54,797 bases of DNA, taken from Actinomycetales bacterium. GTDB taxonomy: Bacteria > Actinomycetota > Actinomycetes > Mycobacteriales > Micromonosporaceae. A model generated the notes under the pieces. It searched no databases. It saw nothing but the letters and a program-made list of their open reading frames with translations, and was not told the DNA's origin. This document shows positions 16,631 through 25,159 of this stretch, in pieces. The translations under genes and the position numbers were made by a program. The DNA is taken from NCBI GenBank assembly GCA_002919305.1, contig PKFB01000056.1:1-54797 (forward strand), in the 5' to 3' direction. Positions within the stretch are counted from its first letter, which is position 1; every line of letters begins with the position of its first letter.

Positions 16631-17377
16631 GTCTGTACGCCCTTCCCGACGGCCAGTCGGCGCCGCCTCGGAGGTTCCGGGGAAGCGGGGCGGCCTGTGT
16701 TTCCACGTTCTGCCGCAAGACTGTACGCCCTCGGCAGCGCGCAGAACCGTCACCTGCTCGGCGTGTCCCCCACAAAGCCGTGAAGTGATGGCAATGTCGC
16801 CGCGTAGCAGTCTTCACATAACCGCCTTTGCCGACAATCTCCGCGCCACCGTCTCCGGCGGAGCCTCTGACAATGCCGATGGCCCGAGGCTATCTGATAC
16901 CGGTGTCAAATGACGCCGGCCAGCCAGGTCACCCCGGTATGTCCGAGGCGAGCTCATCCGGACACGGTCCAGACAGTGGTTGCCTGAACAGCCCCGATCC
17001 ATGACAGGCACCCCGCCAGCCCCGGATCATCACACACCACATCCCTGTGCTGAATCCTGTCAGAAGTTTGACGCAAGCGCCCGTCACGGTCGGACAGTTT
17101 GACACGGGTCACGCGCCCTGACCTGACCGACACTCGCACCAGGTCGCCGGTCACCGCTTCGAACCGGCTCGACCAGCCCAGACAGCGTGGATCTTGACAT
17201 CGCGTTGTTCCTTCACCCACCCCATACCAATCCCGTATCTAAGTATCTCGCCCAGCGACACATCCACTTGACGCCACGCCCGCCATGCCGACGCGTACCC
17301 CCTCCGACCAGCCAGCCCGCGTGCAGGGCACATCCCTCGCCCAAAACTCACCCTCAGGCCGCAGGCCCGGTGTCAAA

Positions 17378-17401
17378 TACCTGACTCACGCCCGTCAGGT
17401 A
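17378..17401. repeat. Perfect inverted repeat
   Basis: TACCTGAC (17378-17385) and GTCAGGTA (17394-17401) are separated by eight bases. The CCGGTGTCAAAT just before it also occurs at 16900-16911. It could be a protein site or a small hairpin; no flanking gene explains it. Confidence 0.4.
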
Positions 17402-17525
17402 CGCGGCTCACGGTTGTTCAGGCGCCGCTAGGGCCATCCAGCGCCGCACCGGACATCCCTTCTCGGGCCGAGGCGCCCGTCCCTGATAGACGCCCTCACT
17501 AGCCCAGCCCGCTGCCTGGGAGTCA

Positions 17526-17562
17526 CCTTGCCCCTGACGGTTATCTCCCTTGGCCCTGACGG
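17526..17562. repeat. Direct repeat, 22-bp period
   Basis: CCTTGCCCCTGACGG (17526-17540) and CCTTGGCCCTGACGG (17548-17562) differ at one base and are spaced two helical turns apart. Confidence 0.45.
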
Positions 17563-17625
17563 GTGACCCGTCTCCGTCTAATGCCCGCCTTCTGAGACGC
17601 GCCAGCATGCCCCTCCCACAGACTC

Positions 17626-17668
17626 TCAGCTAGCCGCCTCAGCTACCCGCCCGCCGTCAGTTACCCGC
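17626..17668. repeat. Triple short direct repeat
   Basis: TCAGCTAGCCGC (17626), TCAGCTACCCGC (17639) and TCAGTTACCCGC (17657) are three near-identical 12-mers within 43 bases of non-coding DNA. Confidence 0.4.
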
Positions 17669-18198
17669 GCGACCTGCGAAAGGGCATCCGGGGAGGGCCT
17701 GCCTCCGTGACCGACCTTACGGGATCCGCGACACGTGAAAAGGCACCCGACCTCGCCCTGGACCGCCCTACCTCCTGCCGTTCCTCTTGCCACAAAGATC
17801 CACCTTTTGCGGCAAAGTTGACCGATTTTCTGCCACGCCCCTTACACATAAACCATCACGAATATCTAGTCTCATATCCCCAGGCTTATAGCCGCCCTAA
17901 CGCCCGTTTGCTGTAGATGGATGGCGATGTAAACCTTCAGCGGTAAAGCCGGCTCATCGCCTCACTGCTCTCCGCCAGCCGGGACGACTGCTAACGAGCA
18001 CCTTCGACGAGGTTCGTCCCACCAACCCTTGTCATGTATTGGCATGGCCTCGGCGGCGATGGATACCTCACTGGTAGCCCTCGGATCGCCGTACGCCCAT
18101 CACCGTTGACCCTGGCCGACGCTCACCCCCGCCATCGGCACGATCGACTTCCACACGGCCTGACTTCCACACGGCCGCCCGCTGGCGCGCCTTCTGTA

Positions 18199-18239
18199 TT
18201 GCCCTAGCGGGCGATCTGTTTGCCCTAGTGTGCGATGGA
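18199..18239. repeat. Two-copy direct repeat with 21-bp period
   Basis: TTGCCCTAGCGGGCGATCTG (18199) and TTGCCCTAGTGTGCGATGGA (18220) share 15 of 20 bases, with identical TTGCCCTAG and CGAT parts two helical turns apart. This is a typical arrangement for cooperative protein binding, but no neighbouring gene supports a role. Confidence 0.4.
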
Positions 18240-19657
18240 CTAACCGGGTCCGACCCTCGGCCTTAGCCGCGCTTTTAAGCGCCTGCTGGTACTCGTCTGT
18301 CGCTCATAGAAACACCCTCCTGCCCCCTTGCTTGGCCTTCTCCCCTCCGCTGCCTTCTCCACCGCCGCACCACAGGCGCTATAAGCCCACCAGCTACCGT
18401 CCTTTGTGGCCTTCCCACACGTCTTGTCTTCCCCCACCACTTATCCCACGCGAACGTTCGCCTCACACCGACCGTCTTGCCACCGGCCACCACCTGTCTT
18501 CATCCCCGAGCTCGCCTGTTCCCTCCTCCCGCCTTCCCTCAGCAACAACCGGCAATTAGTCGATCAACTCTGCTCCTGGTCTCGCCGTCGCTTCCTTCGC
18601 GCCCCGAATTCATTCCCCCACCCTGGGTTGACCCCAACCGGCGAGCCCTGGGCCACCCCTACCACCTGCGCAGATGAGCAGCACCCCACAACCGCATCAA
18701 GGCCACCGGCCCCAACCGGCCGCCACCCTGGCCCGCCCAGCCGACCACACCCACCCACCCACAGGACACCTAACCTGCAAAGGACCGTGGGATACCCACC
18801 CACACCCACGCCGAGAAACCCACGGTTTACGCGGACAGGGGTCACCCCATGCCGCCTACCAGCGACTCCGTGCTGTCTGCTGGTTTGAACATCGGTCAGG
18901 CAGGTGCCACCTGGTCCACGACCTCAACCGCCCCAACCAGGACAGTCCGCATCAGGAACCACCGCTGGATGGTCACCACCCAACCTGGCTAGGTCGAAAG
19001 ATCCGGGCTGCCGCACTGCTTCCGATCCTCGGGCGCCTCAGGCGCCTTACGGTCTGGGTCGGCTTGCCACTGAGATAAGCCCAGTCACCTCACCGGCTCC
19101 GAACACCCTGCCTTCCCCAGGCTGGCCATCTATGACCTCATATCGGCCTATACCGCTACGGTCAGCACACCCCACGCCTGCTTCCCGAGATAATTCCACC
19201 TTCAATTCCTCACTACCTCCGGCCATATCTGTCTCCATTCCTGCAGGCAGCTCTTCACATGGCTCATCAGACTCACCGTCTGGTATGGATAAGGAGAACC
19301 CTGACTCCCGCCTTCTGACCACATCGACGATGATTAATGCCAATAGACGTCTGCATCGGCCGGCACCCACCACATTCCTTTTCAGCTAGGAAGCTGTTTC
19401 CCCTCCAGCGTTAGTCGCCGATGGGCTTATCACCCCATGTGACAGGCGCTTGTAGAGCACCTTCAAGCTCTCTTCTTCATATCTCCAGGCACACGGCGAG
19501 AGATCTAATACAAGGGGGTTAGATGCAACTTGATCGTCCCTCCACTACCCAAGCACGACATCAATGCGGATAGAAACTGTCCTCTTTAATCTTCAGAAGC
19601 GACGGCCAGAGCGTCTTCCCAAGCGACACAAGCTCACAATGCACCTTTTATGACGTT

Positions 19658-19741
19658 TTGACACAGTGCTAGCTAACAAAGTTTGGGGACAGGTATAGTC
19701 CAGTTATGTAGTGCCTCCGGTAAAAGTGCAGGTCGTTTCCT
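19658..19741 (+). promoter_or_regulatory. Probable CRISPR leader
   Basis: AT-richer DNA directly before the first intact repeat. It holds TTGACA at 19658-19663 and TATAGT at 19694-19699, the latter placed to start transcription about 36 bases before the array. The two boxes are too far apart to be one promoter, so the exact start is open. Its position opposite the decayed repeat fits a leader. Confidence 0.4.
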
Positions 19742-20010
19742 CTCTTCCCCACGCACGTGGGGGTGTTCCTTTCCCGGGCACGGTCGTGCGCACGCTGGCG
19801 AACTCTTCCCCACGCACGTGGGGTGTTCCCGCCGGAACTCCGCCCACAGACGCGCCAACGTCCTCTTCCCCACGCACGTGGGGGTGTTCCTACGCTCATG
19901 GTCGAGGACGACCAGCTCCTCAACTCTTCCCCACGCACGTGGGGTGTACTACCTGCTTACGCGGGAGTTCAGTTTCGGCTTAAAGCTTTCCTATGTGTAT
20001 TAGGTGTTCC
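19742..20010 (+). CRISPR. Small orphan CRISPR array, type I-E-like repeats
   Basis: Repeats start at 19742, 19803, 19863 and 19924, with a decayed fifth copy at 19984. The repeat begins CTCTTCCCCACG, holds a CCCCAC-GCAC-GTGGGG stem and ends GGTGTTCC, as in actinobacterial type I-E repeats. Copies 1 and 3 are 28 nt with five Gs; copies 2 and 4 are 27 nt with four. The fourth ends TGTACT instead of TGTTCC. The fifth matches about 16 of 27 positions at exactly the expected spacing. All four spacers are 33 nt (19770-19802, 19830-19862, 19891-19923, 19951-19983). The decayed end is distal to the AT-rich leader, so the array reads rightward. No cas gene lies in the window; function would need Cas proteins encoded elsewhere. 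Confidence 0.92.
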
Positions 20011-20140
20011 CGGGAAGCACTGCGCTAGGTCTCGTGTCGCGCTTGGTGCTCTATGCGTGCCCTCATCTACCGAGGCTCTGTATGCCGAGGCGTTGCGTTA
20101 AACAAGCGACTGTCAGCGATCGGGACATGCTGAATACAGA
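20011..20140. other. Spacer after CRISPR array
   Basis: No further repeat at the 60-61 base period and no coding frame are seen. Confidence 0.4.
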
Positions 20141-20383
20141 ATGAGAACTGGCGATCACATCACCTCGTTGGCCTCCCGGCTGTGCGGTGATGCTGGTTAG
20201 CCTGCCGAGATCGCTGCTGCTGTCATCGCTATCGACCGATCCATCTACCTTGTCTCTAACAGGCGGCAGGGCAACGAGGGTGCGGCCGAGGCTGCTTGGG
20301 GTCGGAGTAGAGGTGGGTCTTTCAGTATTTGTGGCCTCATCCTCGTGAGACAGAGGCCAACCGGGTGCGTACTCGCGCCTTGA
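20141..20383 (+). pseudogene. Possible broken small gene with internal stop
   Basis: From ATG 20141 the frame runs to TGA at 20381 with a single in-frame TAG at 20198-20200. The translation around that stop reads like folded protein: ITSLASRLCGDAG, stop, then PAEIAAAVIAIDRSIYLVSN. Removing the stop gives an 80-residue helical protein. I do not recognise the family. Beyond residue ~60 the sequence loses character. It may be a nonsense-mutated accessory gene next to the CRISPR array, or chance. Confidence 0.3.
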
Positions 20384-21200
20384 GTCGTTCTGTGCAGATG
20401 CGGGTCGCTGCCGTAAGCAGCGATCTCCGCAGCAGGGCGGTTAGCTGTGTTGGTTCAAGTGCTTCATGGCACCCGCAGACGGTTTATCGACACGTTGTCT
20501 GGCCGGCCAGCACCAGCATCGCCTTTAGATCAGGCGGCGGCAGGGAGGCTTAGTCCCAGTTCATTAGCGGTGATCGTGAGATCACAAGCCCGTGACTCCC
20601 GCAGTCCGACCGATGGCGGATAAGCAGCGTGCACTTGCTGAGGAAACGGCCTGAACTCATCGAGGGATGTGGTCGGCGTGATCGTGACGGGTGTATGGCC
20701 TGGTTAATCGGGGAGTCATCAACCTCATGGGTGCGCGGCACACCAACGGTCAGGCGCCTACTCCAGGAACCGGGTGAGGCTTGCACTGTTTGCAGTACGG
20801 TCACTCGCCCGGCCACAACGCGAACATCATGGTAGACGATTGGCAAAGAATGTCATAAATGATGCTTTTATTGCTTTACGGGCATGGGCAGGTGTCGTAG
20901 CGATATACGCCTTAGTAGGAATGCCGAAGACCGCAGTGCCTGCGAAAGCTGGGGAAGTGTAAGCGCTGATGGGTCAGAGTCACTGCCGTACTCAGTTCCA
21001 TGATCGGCCGCGCTCGTCAACTCTGCCCCACAAGGTGTCTCAAAAGTCGATCACGGGCGTCTAGAGGCAGGTCTTTACAGCTCGTCGGTGCTGGTGGCCT
21101 TCGGTGAGAGGTAGCCACGGTCCATGCCTGTACCTGCGCGATCGAGCTGTACGCCCAGGTTGCTGTCACTCCGCTGTCAGCATCTCAGTTATGCCTACTA
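20384..21200. other. Gene-free stretch before the pentapeptide gene
   Basis: Frames are short and overlap without codon bias. An inverted repeat GTGATC-GTGA-GATCAC occurs near 20571-20586. It is probably degraded sequence; nothing else can be supported. Confidence 0.4.
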
Positions 21201-21229
21201 TCGACCGTCCTCACCTTGATTGCTATAAC
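21201..21229 (+). promoter_or_regulatory. Leaderless promoter of pentapeptide gene
   Basis: TCGACC (21201-21206, four of six to TTGACA) and TATAAC (21224-21229) are 17 bases apart. Transcription would start at or next to the A of ATG 21235. No ribosome site precedes that ATG, so the transcript is probably leaderless, a common actinobacterial mode. Confidence 0.55.
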
Positions 21230-21234
21230 GCGGC

Positions 21235-22368
21235 ATGATATGGGCTGTGACGGATTCAGCGGCGCAAGAGGCGGCGTGGGCCCAAGCGATGGCGTGGTTT
21301 GCAGAGCCGGGAACGCGATCGGCCGGGTTTGAAGCGTTGTCGCGTCTCTGGGAGGAGTGGCCGCAACGGCGGCAGGAGATCATCGATCAGGTATGCGGGT
21401 TCCTGCGCACCCCATACACCCCTTTCGATTTGGACCCCACAGGTACGACACCGTTTAATCAGGTTCTTGAGAGGCCGGAGCATCAAGCGCGCCTCGCCGC
21501 GCAACGGTTCCTGAGACAGCACCTGACATTCGTCCCTGGAGAGGATCCTCAGGAGATCTTCAGTATTGACCTGTCCGGCGCATTTCTCACTGACTTCGAT
21601 CTTTGCAACTGCCGAGTCAGCGATGCCCGCTTCACACGGGCTTTCTTCTTTGGCAACGCGTTGTTCCAAGGAGTCCACGTTCTCGGTGTCGCTGATTTCA
21701 GCGGTGCGATATTCACAGGAACTGCTTATTTCGACTTCGCTCATCTCAAGCGCAGTTGTTTCCTCAAAGCCAGCTTCTCCGGAGGCAGCTCGTTCTACCA
21801 GACCGAGTTCGTAACGCCCCCAGAATTCACTCACGGCCGTATACCGGATCCCTGGGAGTTGGATCAGCCCGCACCGGAGAGCCGGACTCCGCAGCGGCCA
21901 GTCAGGCCCAGCAACGGCCATGGCTCGCCCGTTTCAATGCCGTCGGGCACCTTGACGACTGGCCTCATGAATGCTGGCCTCTGGGTTACCACGGCGATGG
22001 CCAGCGGCGTGGTCGGCAACATCGCCTACGACCTGATCAAAGCCAGCCTGCCTCGGCTCTCCCGCCGACGATCGCGCCTGCGTAGATTCCTTCTTTGGCG
22101 GCATGACAAAAAGCGACCGATCAAGATATACCAGGATATTGCGGTCCGAGTCGTCCAGGAACGCTGCCGTCAACTCAATCTGCCCGCACCGAAACCCAAC
22201 GCTCTCCGCCTCGAGAAGGTGCAGTGCAACGAAAAAGGCTACATTTACTACCTACGCTCGAAATCTCTCAGTGCCCGCATTGAGATTCCCCATGGCGCCC
22301 TCGACGGCGCGTTTATCGGTGTCACTCTCTACACAGGTCAAAGCCCAATGACTTGGCAGAATCATTAA
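21235..22368 (+). CDS. Pentapeptide-repeat protein with membrane-type helix and unknown C-terminal domain
   Basis: 377 residues in three parts. Residues 1-105 are helical, with a CGFLRTPYTP segment resembling the N-terminus of other actinobacterial pentapeptide proteins. Residues 111-192 hold pentapeptide-like A/F-x-x-x-x turns (for example DLSGAFLTDFDL and ADFSGAIFTG). After a proline-rich linker, residues 245-272 form a hydrophobic helix ending GNIAYDLIKA, then a basic RRRSRLRRF patch. Residues 297-377 form a short alpha/beta domain I do not recognise. The architecture suggests a membrane-tethered scaffold. Its isolation beside an orphan CRISPR array suggests an accessory or defence role, which is inference only. 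GTG 21247 is an alternative start. Confidence 0.7.
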   Translation: MIWAVTDSAAQEAAWAQAMAWFAEPGTRSAGFEALSRLWEEWPQRRQEIIDQVCGFLRTPYTPFDLDPTGTTPFNQVLERPEHQARLAAQRFLRQHLTFVPGEDPQEIFSIDLSGAFLTDFDLCNCRVSDARFTRAFFFGNALFQGVHVLGVADFSGAIFTGTAYFDFAHLKRSCFLKASFSGGSSFYQTEFVTPPEFTHGRIPDPWELDQPAPESRTPQRPVRPSNGHGSPVSMPSGTLTTGLMNAGLWVTTAMASGVVGNIAYDLIKASLPRLSRRRSRLRRFLLWRHDKKRPIKIYQDIAVRVVQERCRQLNLPAPKPNALRLEKVQCNEKGYIYYLRSKSLSARIEIPHGALDGAFIGVTLYTGQSPMTWQNH

Positions 22369-22891
22369 TCGTTTTCTCTCGAGTGGCCTGTGAGCGCCGA
22401 TACGCCGGGCGCCATGTCAGTGGGGCGATCCTGAAGGTGCTGATACCCGTTTTGGATCGATCATGCCGGTGTGCGACTATTTCGAATACGATAACACCGT
22501 TCGGCTCTTACGCTGTAAAAGGGCTGTTTGTCCGCCAGCGGCTACGAGCCCGCCGCTGGCGGACATCCGCGCCTCGTGTGCACCAAGGAGGACAGCACCT
22601 AGGCCAGGAGGCACACGCCCGCGTCTCCTTCAGGCGTCCTTGTCCGTCACTTCATGGCCGTATGCGGTGGTTCTCCCTCCCGGTCGCGGGATCTGGTGCT
22701 CTCTTCACGGCCACCCAGGGGTACGTCGCCCCCTCACACCCTACCGGTCGCCGTACCCCAGAGGCCGGACTCATCGGTGCTGATCAGGCCTCCATCTCTG
22801 TCCCGCCCGTCCGGTTGTGTCTGTAAAACGAACCGTTTCTTCTCTCACGACACCGCTTAGCTACAGGGGCTGACCAGCCATGTTGCTCGGC
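22369..22891. other. Non-coding gap between convergent genes
   Basis: No gene with coding bias is seen between the pentapeptide gene and the end of xerD. It contains the strong hairpin at 22529-22565. Confidence 0.45.
22529..22565. terminator. Strong hairpin between convergent genes
   Basis: TGTCCGCCAGCGG (22529-22541) and CCGCTGGCGGACA (22553-22565) form a perfect 13-bp stem with an 11-nt loop. It lies between the ends of the pentapeptide gene and xerD, so it probably acts in both directions, although no long T-run follows. Confidence 0.55.
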
Positions 22892-23896
22892 TCAGCCACG
22901 GGCCCGGGGGTGGCTGGCAGCGTACACCTCACGCAACGTATCCACCGTGACCAGGGTGTACATCTGCGTCGTGGTGACGGAGGCGTGCCCCAGCAACTCC
23001 TGCACCACCCGGACATCAGCGCCGCCGTCGAGGAGGTGGGTGGCGAAGCTGTGCCGCAGGGTGTGGGGTGAGACGGCCTGGGACAGGCCCGCCCGTTCGG
23101 CAGCGCGACGCAGGATCGACCACGCGCTCTGCCGCGACAGGGGCCCGCCTCGCGCGTTGAGGAACAACGCGGGATGGCCACGCCCCGCCGCGGCCAGGGC
23201 TGGCCTGCCGCGTACCAGGTAGGCCTCGACCGCCCGACGCAGGTACTCCCCCACCGGCACCAGCCGGGAACGCCCACCCTTACCACGCAACAGCACCGCA
23301 CCGTCGCTTGTCAGGTCCACATCATCCACGGCGCATCCCACGGCCTCGCTGATGCGGGCCCCGGTGCCGTATAAGAACTCCAGCAACGCACGGTCCCGCA
23401 ACGCCAACGGGCCGTCACCACGGCCGGCCGCCTCCAACAGCCGCTCCACATCCGCCAACGGAAGCGCGCGAGGCAGCCGGCGCGGCAGTGTCGGAGGACG
23501 CACTCCACTGGCCGGGTCAGAGCCGGTCAGCCCTTCCCGCAGGGCGAAACGGTGCAGCCCGCGTACCGCGCTCACCGCCCGAGCCGCCGAGGCCGCCGAC
23601 AGCGGGGGATGCTCGGCGTCTCCTTCCCGGAGCCGGGCCAGGTAGGAGCTGACATGCGCGGGCCGCACCTGAGCCAGGGATTCCACGCCGGCCTCGGCGA
23701 GCGCCTCGGCATACCGGGTCAGGTCACGCCGGTAGGAGGCCAGGGTGTTACGCGCCAAGGCACGCTCTACCGACAGGTGGTCCAGGTATCCCCGGATCTG
23801 AGGCAGGATGCCCTCTGCCTTCCGCTTATCACCGGGGCGCTGGGCACCGCTGGCCGGCGTATCCTCGTCCTCCACTTCGTCGTGAGAGTTACTCAC
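22892..23896 (-). CDS. xerD: Tyrosine recombinase XerD
   Basis: 334 residues. An N-terminal SAM-like core-binding domain (about 30-135) precedes the catalytic domain. All active-site residues are visible: Arg181 in GARISE, Lys206, His278 and Arg281 in [10 protein letters not shown], His304 in LLGHAS and nucleophile Tyr313 in QMYT. It resolves chromosome dimers at dif, usually with XerC. The start is set at GTG 23896, six bases after the ald stop; the ald end supplies GGAGGAGG. GTG 23932, overlapping ald, is an alternative. The first ~25 residues are an acidic extension. Confidence 0.93.
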   Translation of the reverse strand: MSNSHDEVEDEDTPASGAQRPGDKRKAEGILPQIRGYLDHLSVERALARNTLASYRRDLTRYAEALAEAGVESLAQVRPAHVSSYLARLREGDAEHPPLSAASAARAVSAVRGLHRFALREGLTGSDPASGVRPPTLPRRLPRALPLADVERLLEAAGRGDGPLALRDRALLEFLYGTGARISEAVGCAVDDVDLTSDGAVLLRGKGGRSRLVPVGEYLRRAVEAYLVRGRPALAAAGRGHPALFLNARGGPLSRQSAWSILRRAAERAGLSQAVSPHTLRHSFATHLLDGGADVRVVQELLGHASVTTTQMYTLVTVDTLREVYAASHPRARG

Positions 23897-23901
23897 GCCT
23901 T

Positions 23902-25017
23902 TCAGGCCAATACCTCCTCCAACGTGACCCACGGCAGACCGTGTGCCTGGGCGACCGGCGCGTTGGTGACGTGACCGGCGTGCGTGTTCAGACCCAGCCG
24001 CAGGGCAGAATCACGACGCAGCGCGCCCCGCCAGCCGTGGTTAGCCAGCTCCAACGCATACGGCAGCGTCACATTCGTCAACGCATAAGTAGAGGTGTGC
24101 GGTACGGCTCCCGGCATGTTCGCCACGCAGTAGAAGATGGAGTTCGCGACCTGGAAGGTGGGGTCAGCGTGGGTGGTGGGTCGAGAATCAGCGAAGCAGC
24201 CCCCTTGGTCGATAGAAATATCGACCAGGACGCTGCCTGGCTTCATCCGAGTCACCAGCTCATGGGAGACCAGGGTCGGCGCTTTGGCGCCAGTCACCAG
24301 CACCGCACCGATCACCAGGTCAGCGTCCAGCACCGCGCGTTCAATCTCGTACGCGTTAGAAGTGACGGTCCTCAAATGCCCCTGGTAGATGCGGTCCGCC
24401 GCACGCAGTTTGTCCAGATTCTTGTCGAGTAACAGCACCTCGGCGTGCATTCCTAAGGCGACAGCGGCGGCGTTCATCCCCGCCACCCCGGCGCCGATCA
24501 CGACGACCTTCGCCGGGTACACCCCGGGGACGCCACCCATCAGCACCCCACGACCGCCGCCCTGACGCATCAGGTGGTACGCCCCCACCAGCGGCGCGAG
24601 CCGCCCCGCCACCTCACTCATCGGGGCCAATAGCGGCAGTGAACCATCCGGGGCCTGCACCGTCTCATACGCGATAGCGGTGACCTGCCGATCCAACAGT
24701 GCCTGAGTGCACTCCTCAGACGCAGCCAGGTGCAGATAGGTGAACAGCACCTGTCCGGGACGCATCCGGGGGTACTCTTCAGCGATCGGTTCCTTGACCT
24801 TGAGGATGAGGTCAGCGGCCTCCCACACCTCATCGGCGTTGGGGAGGATCCGTGCCCCAGCCGCGACGTAATCTGCGTCCGGGATCGCCGAACCGACGCC
24901 GGCCTCCGCTTCAACGAACACCTCATGACCAGCACGGACGAGCTCGTGGACGCCGGCGGGGGTAATAGCCACTCGGTATTCGTGGTTTTTGACCTCGCGG
25001 GGGATTCCGACTCTCAC
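23902..25017 (-). CDS. ald: Alanine dehydrogenase
   Basis: 371 residues, the usual length. It catalyses NAD-linked interconversion of L-alanine and pyruvate plus ammonium. The start [20 protein letters not shown] is canonical; the catalytic Lys75 (LKVKEP) and His96 (TYLHLAA) align with those known from the mycobacterial enzyme. The NAD-binding Rossmann motif is [15 protein letters not shown] 25017 is chosen because AGAGGAG sits six bases upstream; a longer frame from 25035 adds six acidic residues. It is upstream of xerD and divergent from the GNAT gene. Confidence 0.95.
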   Translation of the reverse strand: MRVGIPREVKNHEYRVAITPAGVHELVRAGHEVFVEAEAGVGSAIPDADYVAAGARILPNADEVWEAADLILKVKEPIAEEYPRMRPGQVLFTYLHLAASEECTQALLDRQVTAIAYETVQAPDGSLPLLAPMSEVAGRLAPLVGAYHLMRQGGGRGVLMGGVPGVYPAKVVVIGAGVAGMNAAAVALGMHAEVLLLDKNLDKLRAADRIYQGHLRTVTSNAYEIERAVLDADLVIGAVLVTGAKAPTLVSHELVTRMKPGSVLVDISIDQGGCFADSRPTTHADPTFQVANSIFYCVANMPGAVPHTSTYALTNVTLPYALELANHGWRGALRRDSALRLGLNTHAGHVTNAPVAQAHGLPWVTLEEVLA

Positions 25018-25159
25018 TTCCGACTCCTCTTCCACGGGCCGTGCGGGGTAACGTCGTTGTTCCCCGTCCTGGACACAGCCCGCGCGGGAAGTCTAGATCT
25101 GAGTCGGTTTCATTGCCGTGAAGCGCCAACCGCCGCAGACACGCCGCTACGCTACCGGG

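Larger units (their letters stand above)
16631..19657. other. Gene-free region with short repeats
   Basis: About 3 kb without a convincing gene. Frames are short, broken by stops, and lack the codon bias of neighbouring genes. The plus strand is pyrimidine-rich, mainly C, around 18300-18900. Direct and inverted repeats are listed separately. A 108-codon minus frame at 19047-19373 has AAGGA before a GTG and an acidic sequence, but its codons are not G/C-biased and I do not recognise it. The region looks like degraded accessory DNA. Confidence 0.5.

Noticed and set aside
17040-17110. Twin TTTGAC(G/A) boxes as tandem promoters
   Set aside because: No -10 element follows either box at 16-19 bases and no gene starts downstream.
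18300-19078. Proline/histidine-rich frames (for example 18674-19078)
   Set aside because: Composition follows C-rich DNA read in any frame; no ribosome site, domain or codon bias.
20384-21060. Transposase remnants in the region right of the CRISPR array
   Set aside because: No DDE motif, terminal inverted repeats or target duplication could be identified.
22892-23896. Phage or transposon integrase instead of XerD
   Set aside because: Length, motifs and the ald neighbour fit housekeeping XerD; no attachment site or mobile genes adjoin.
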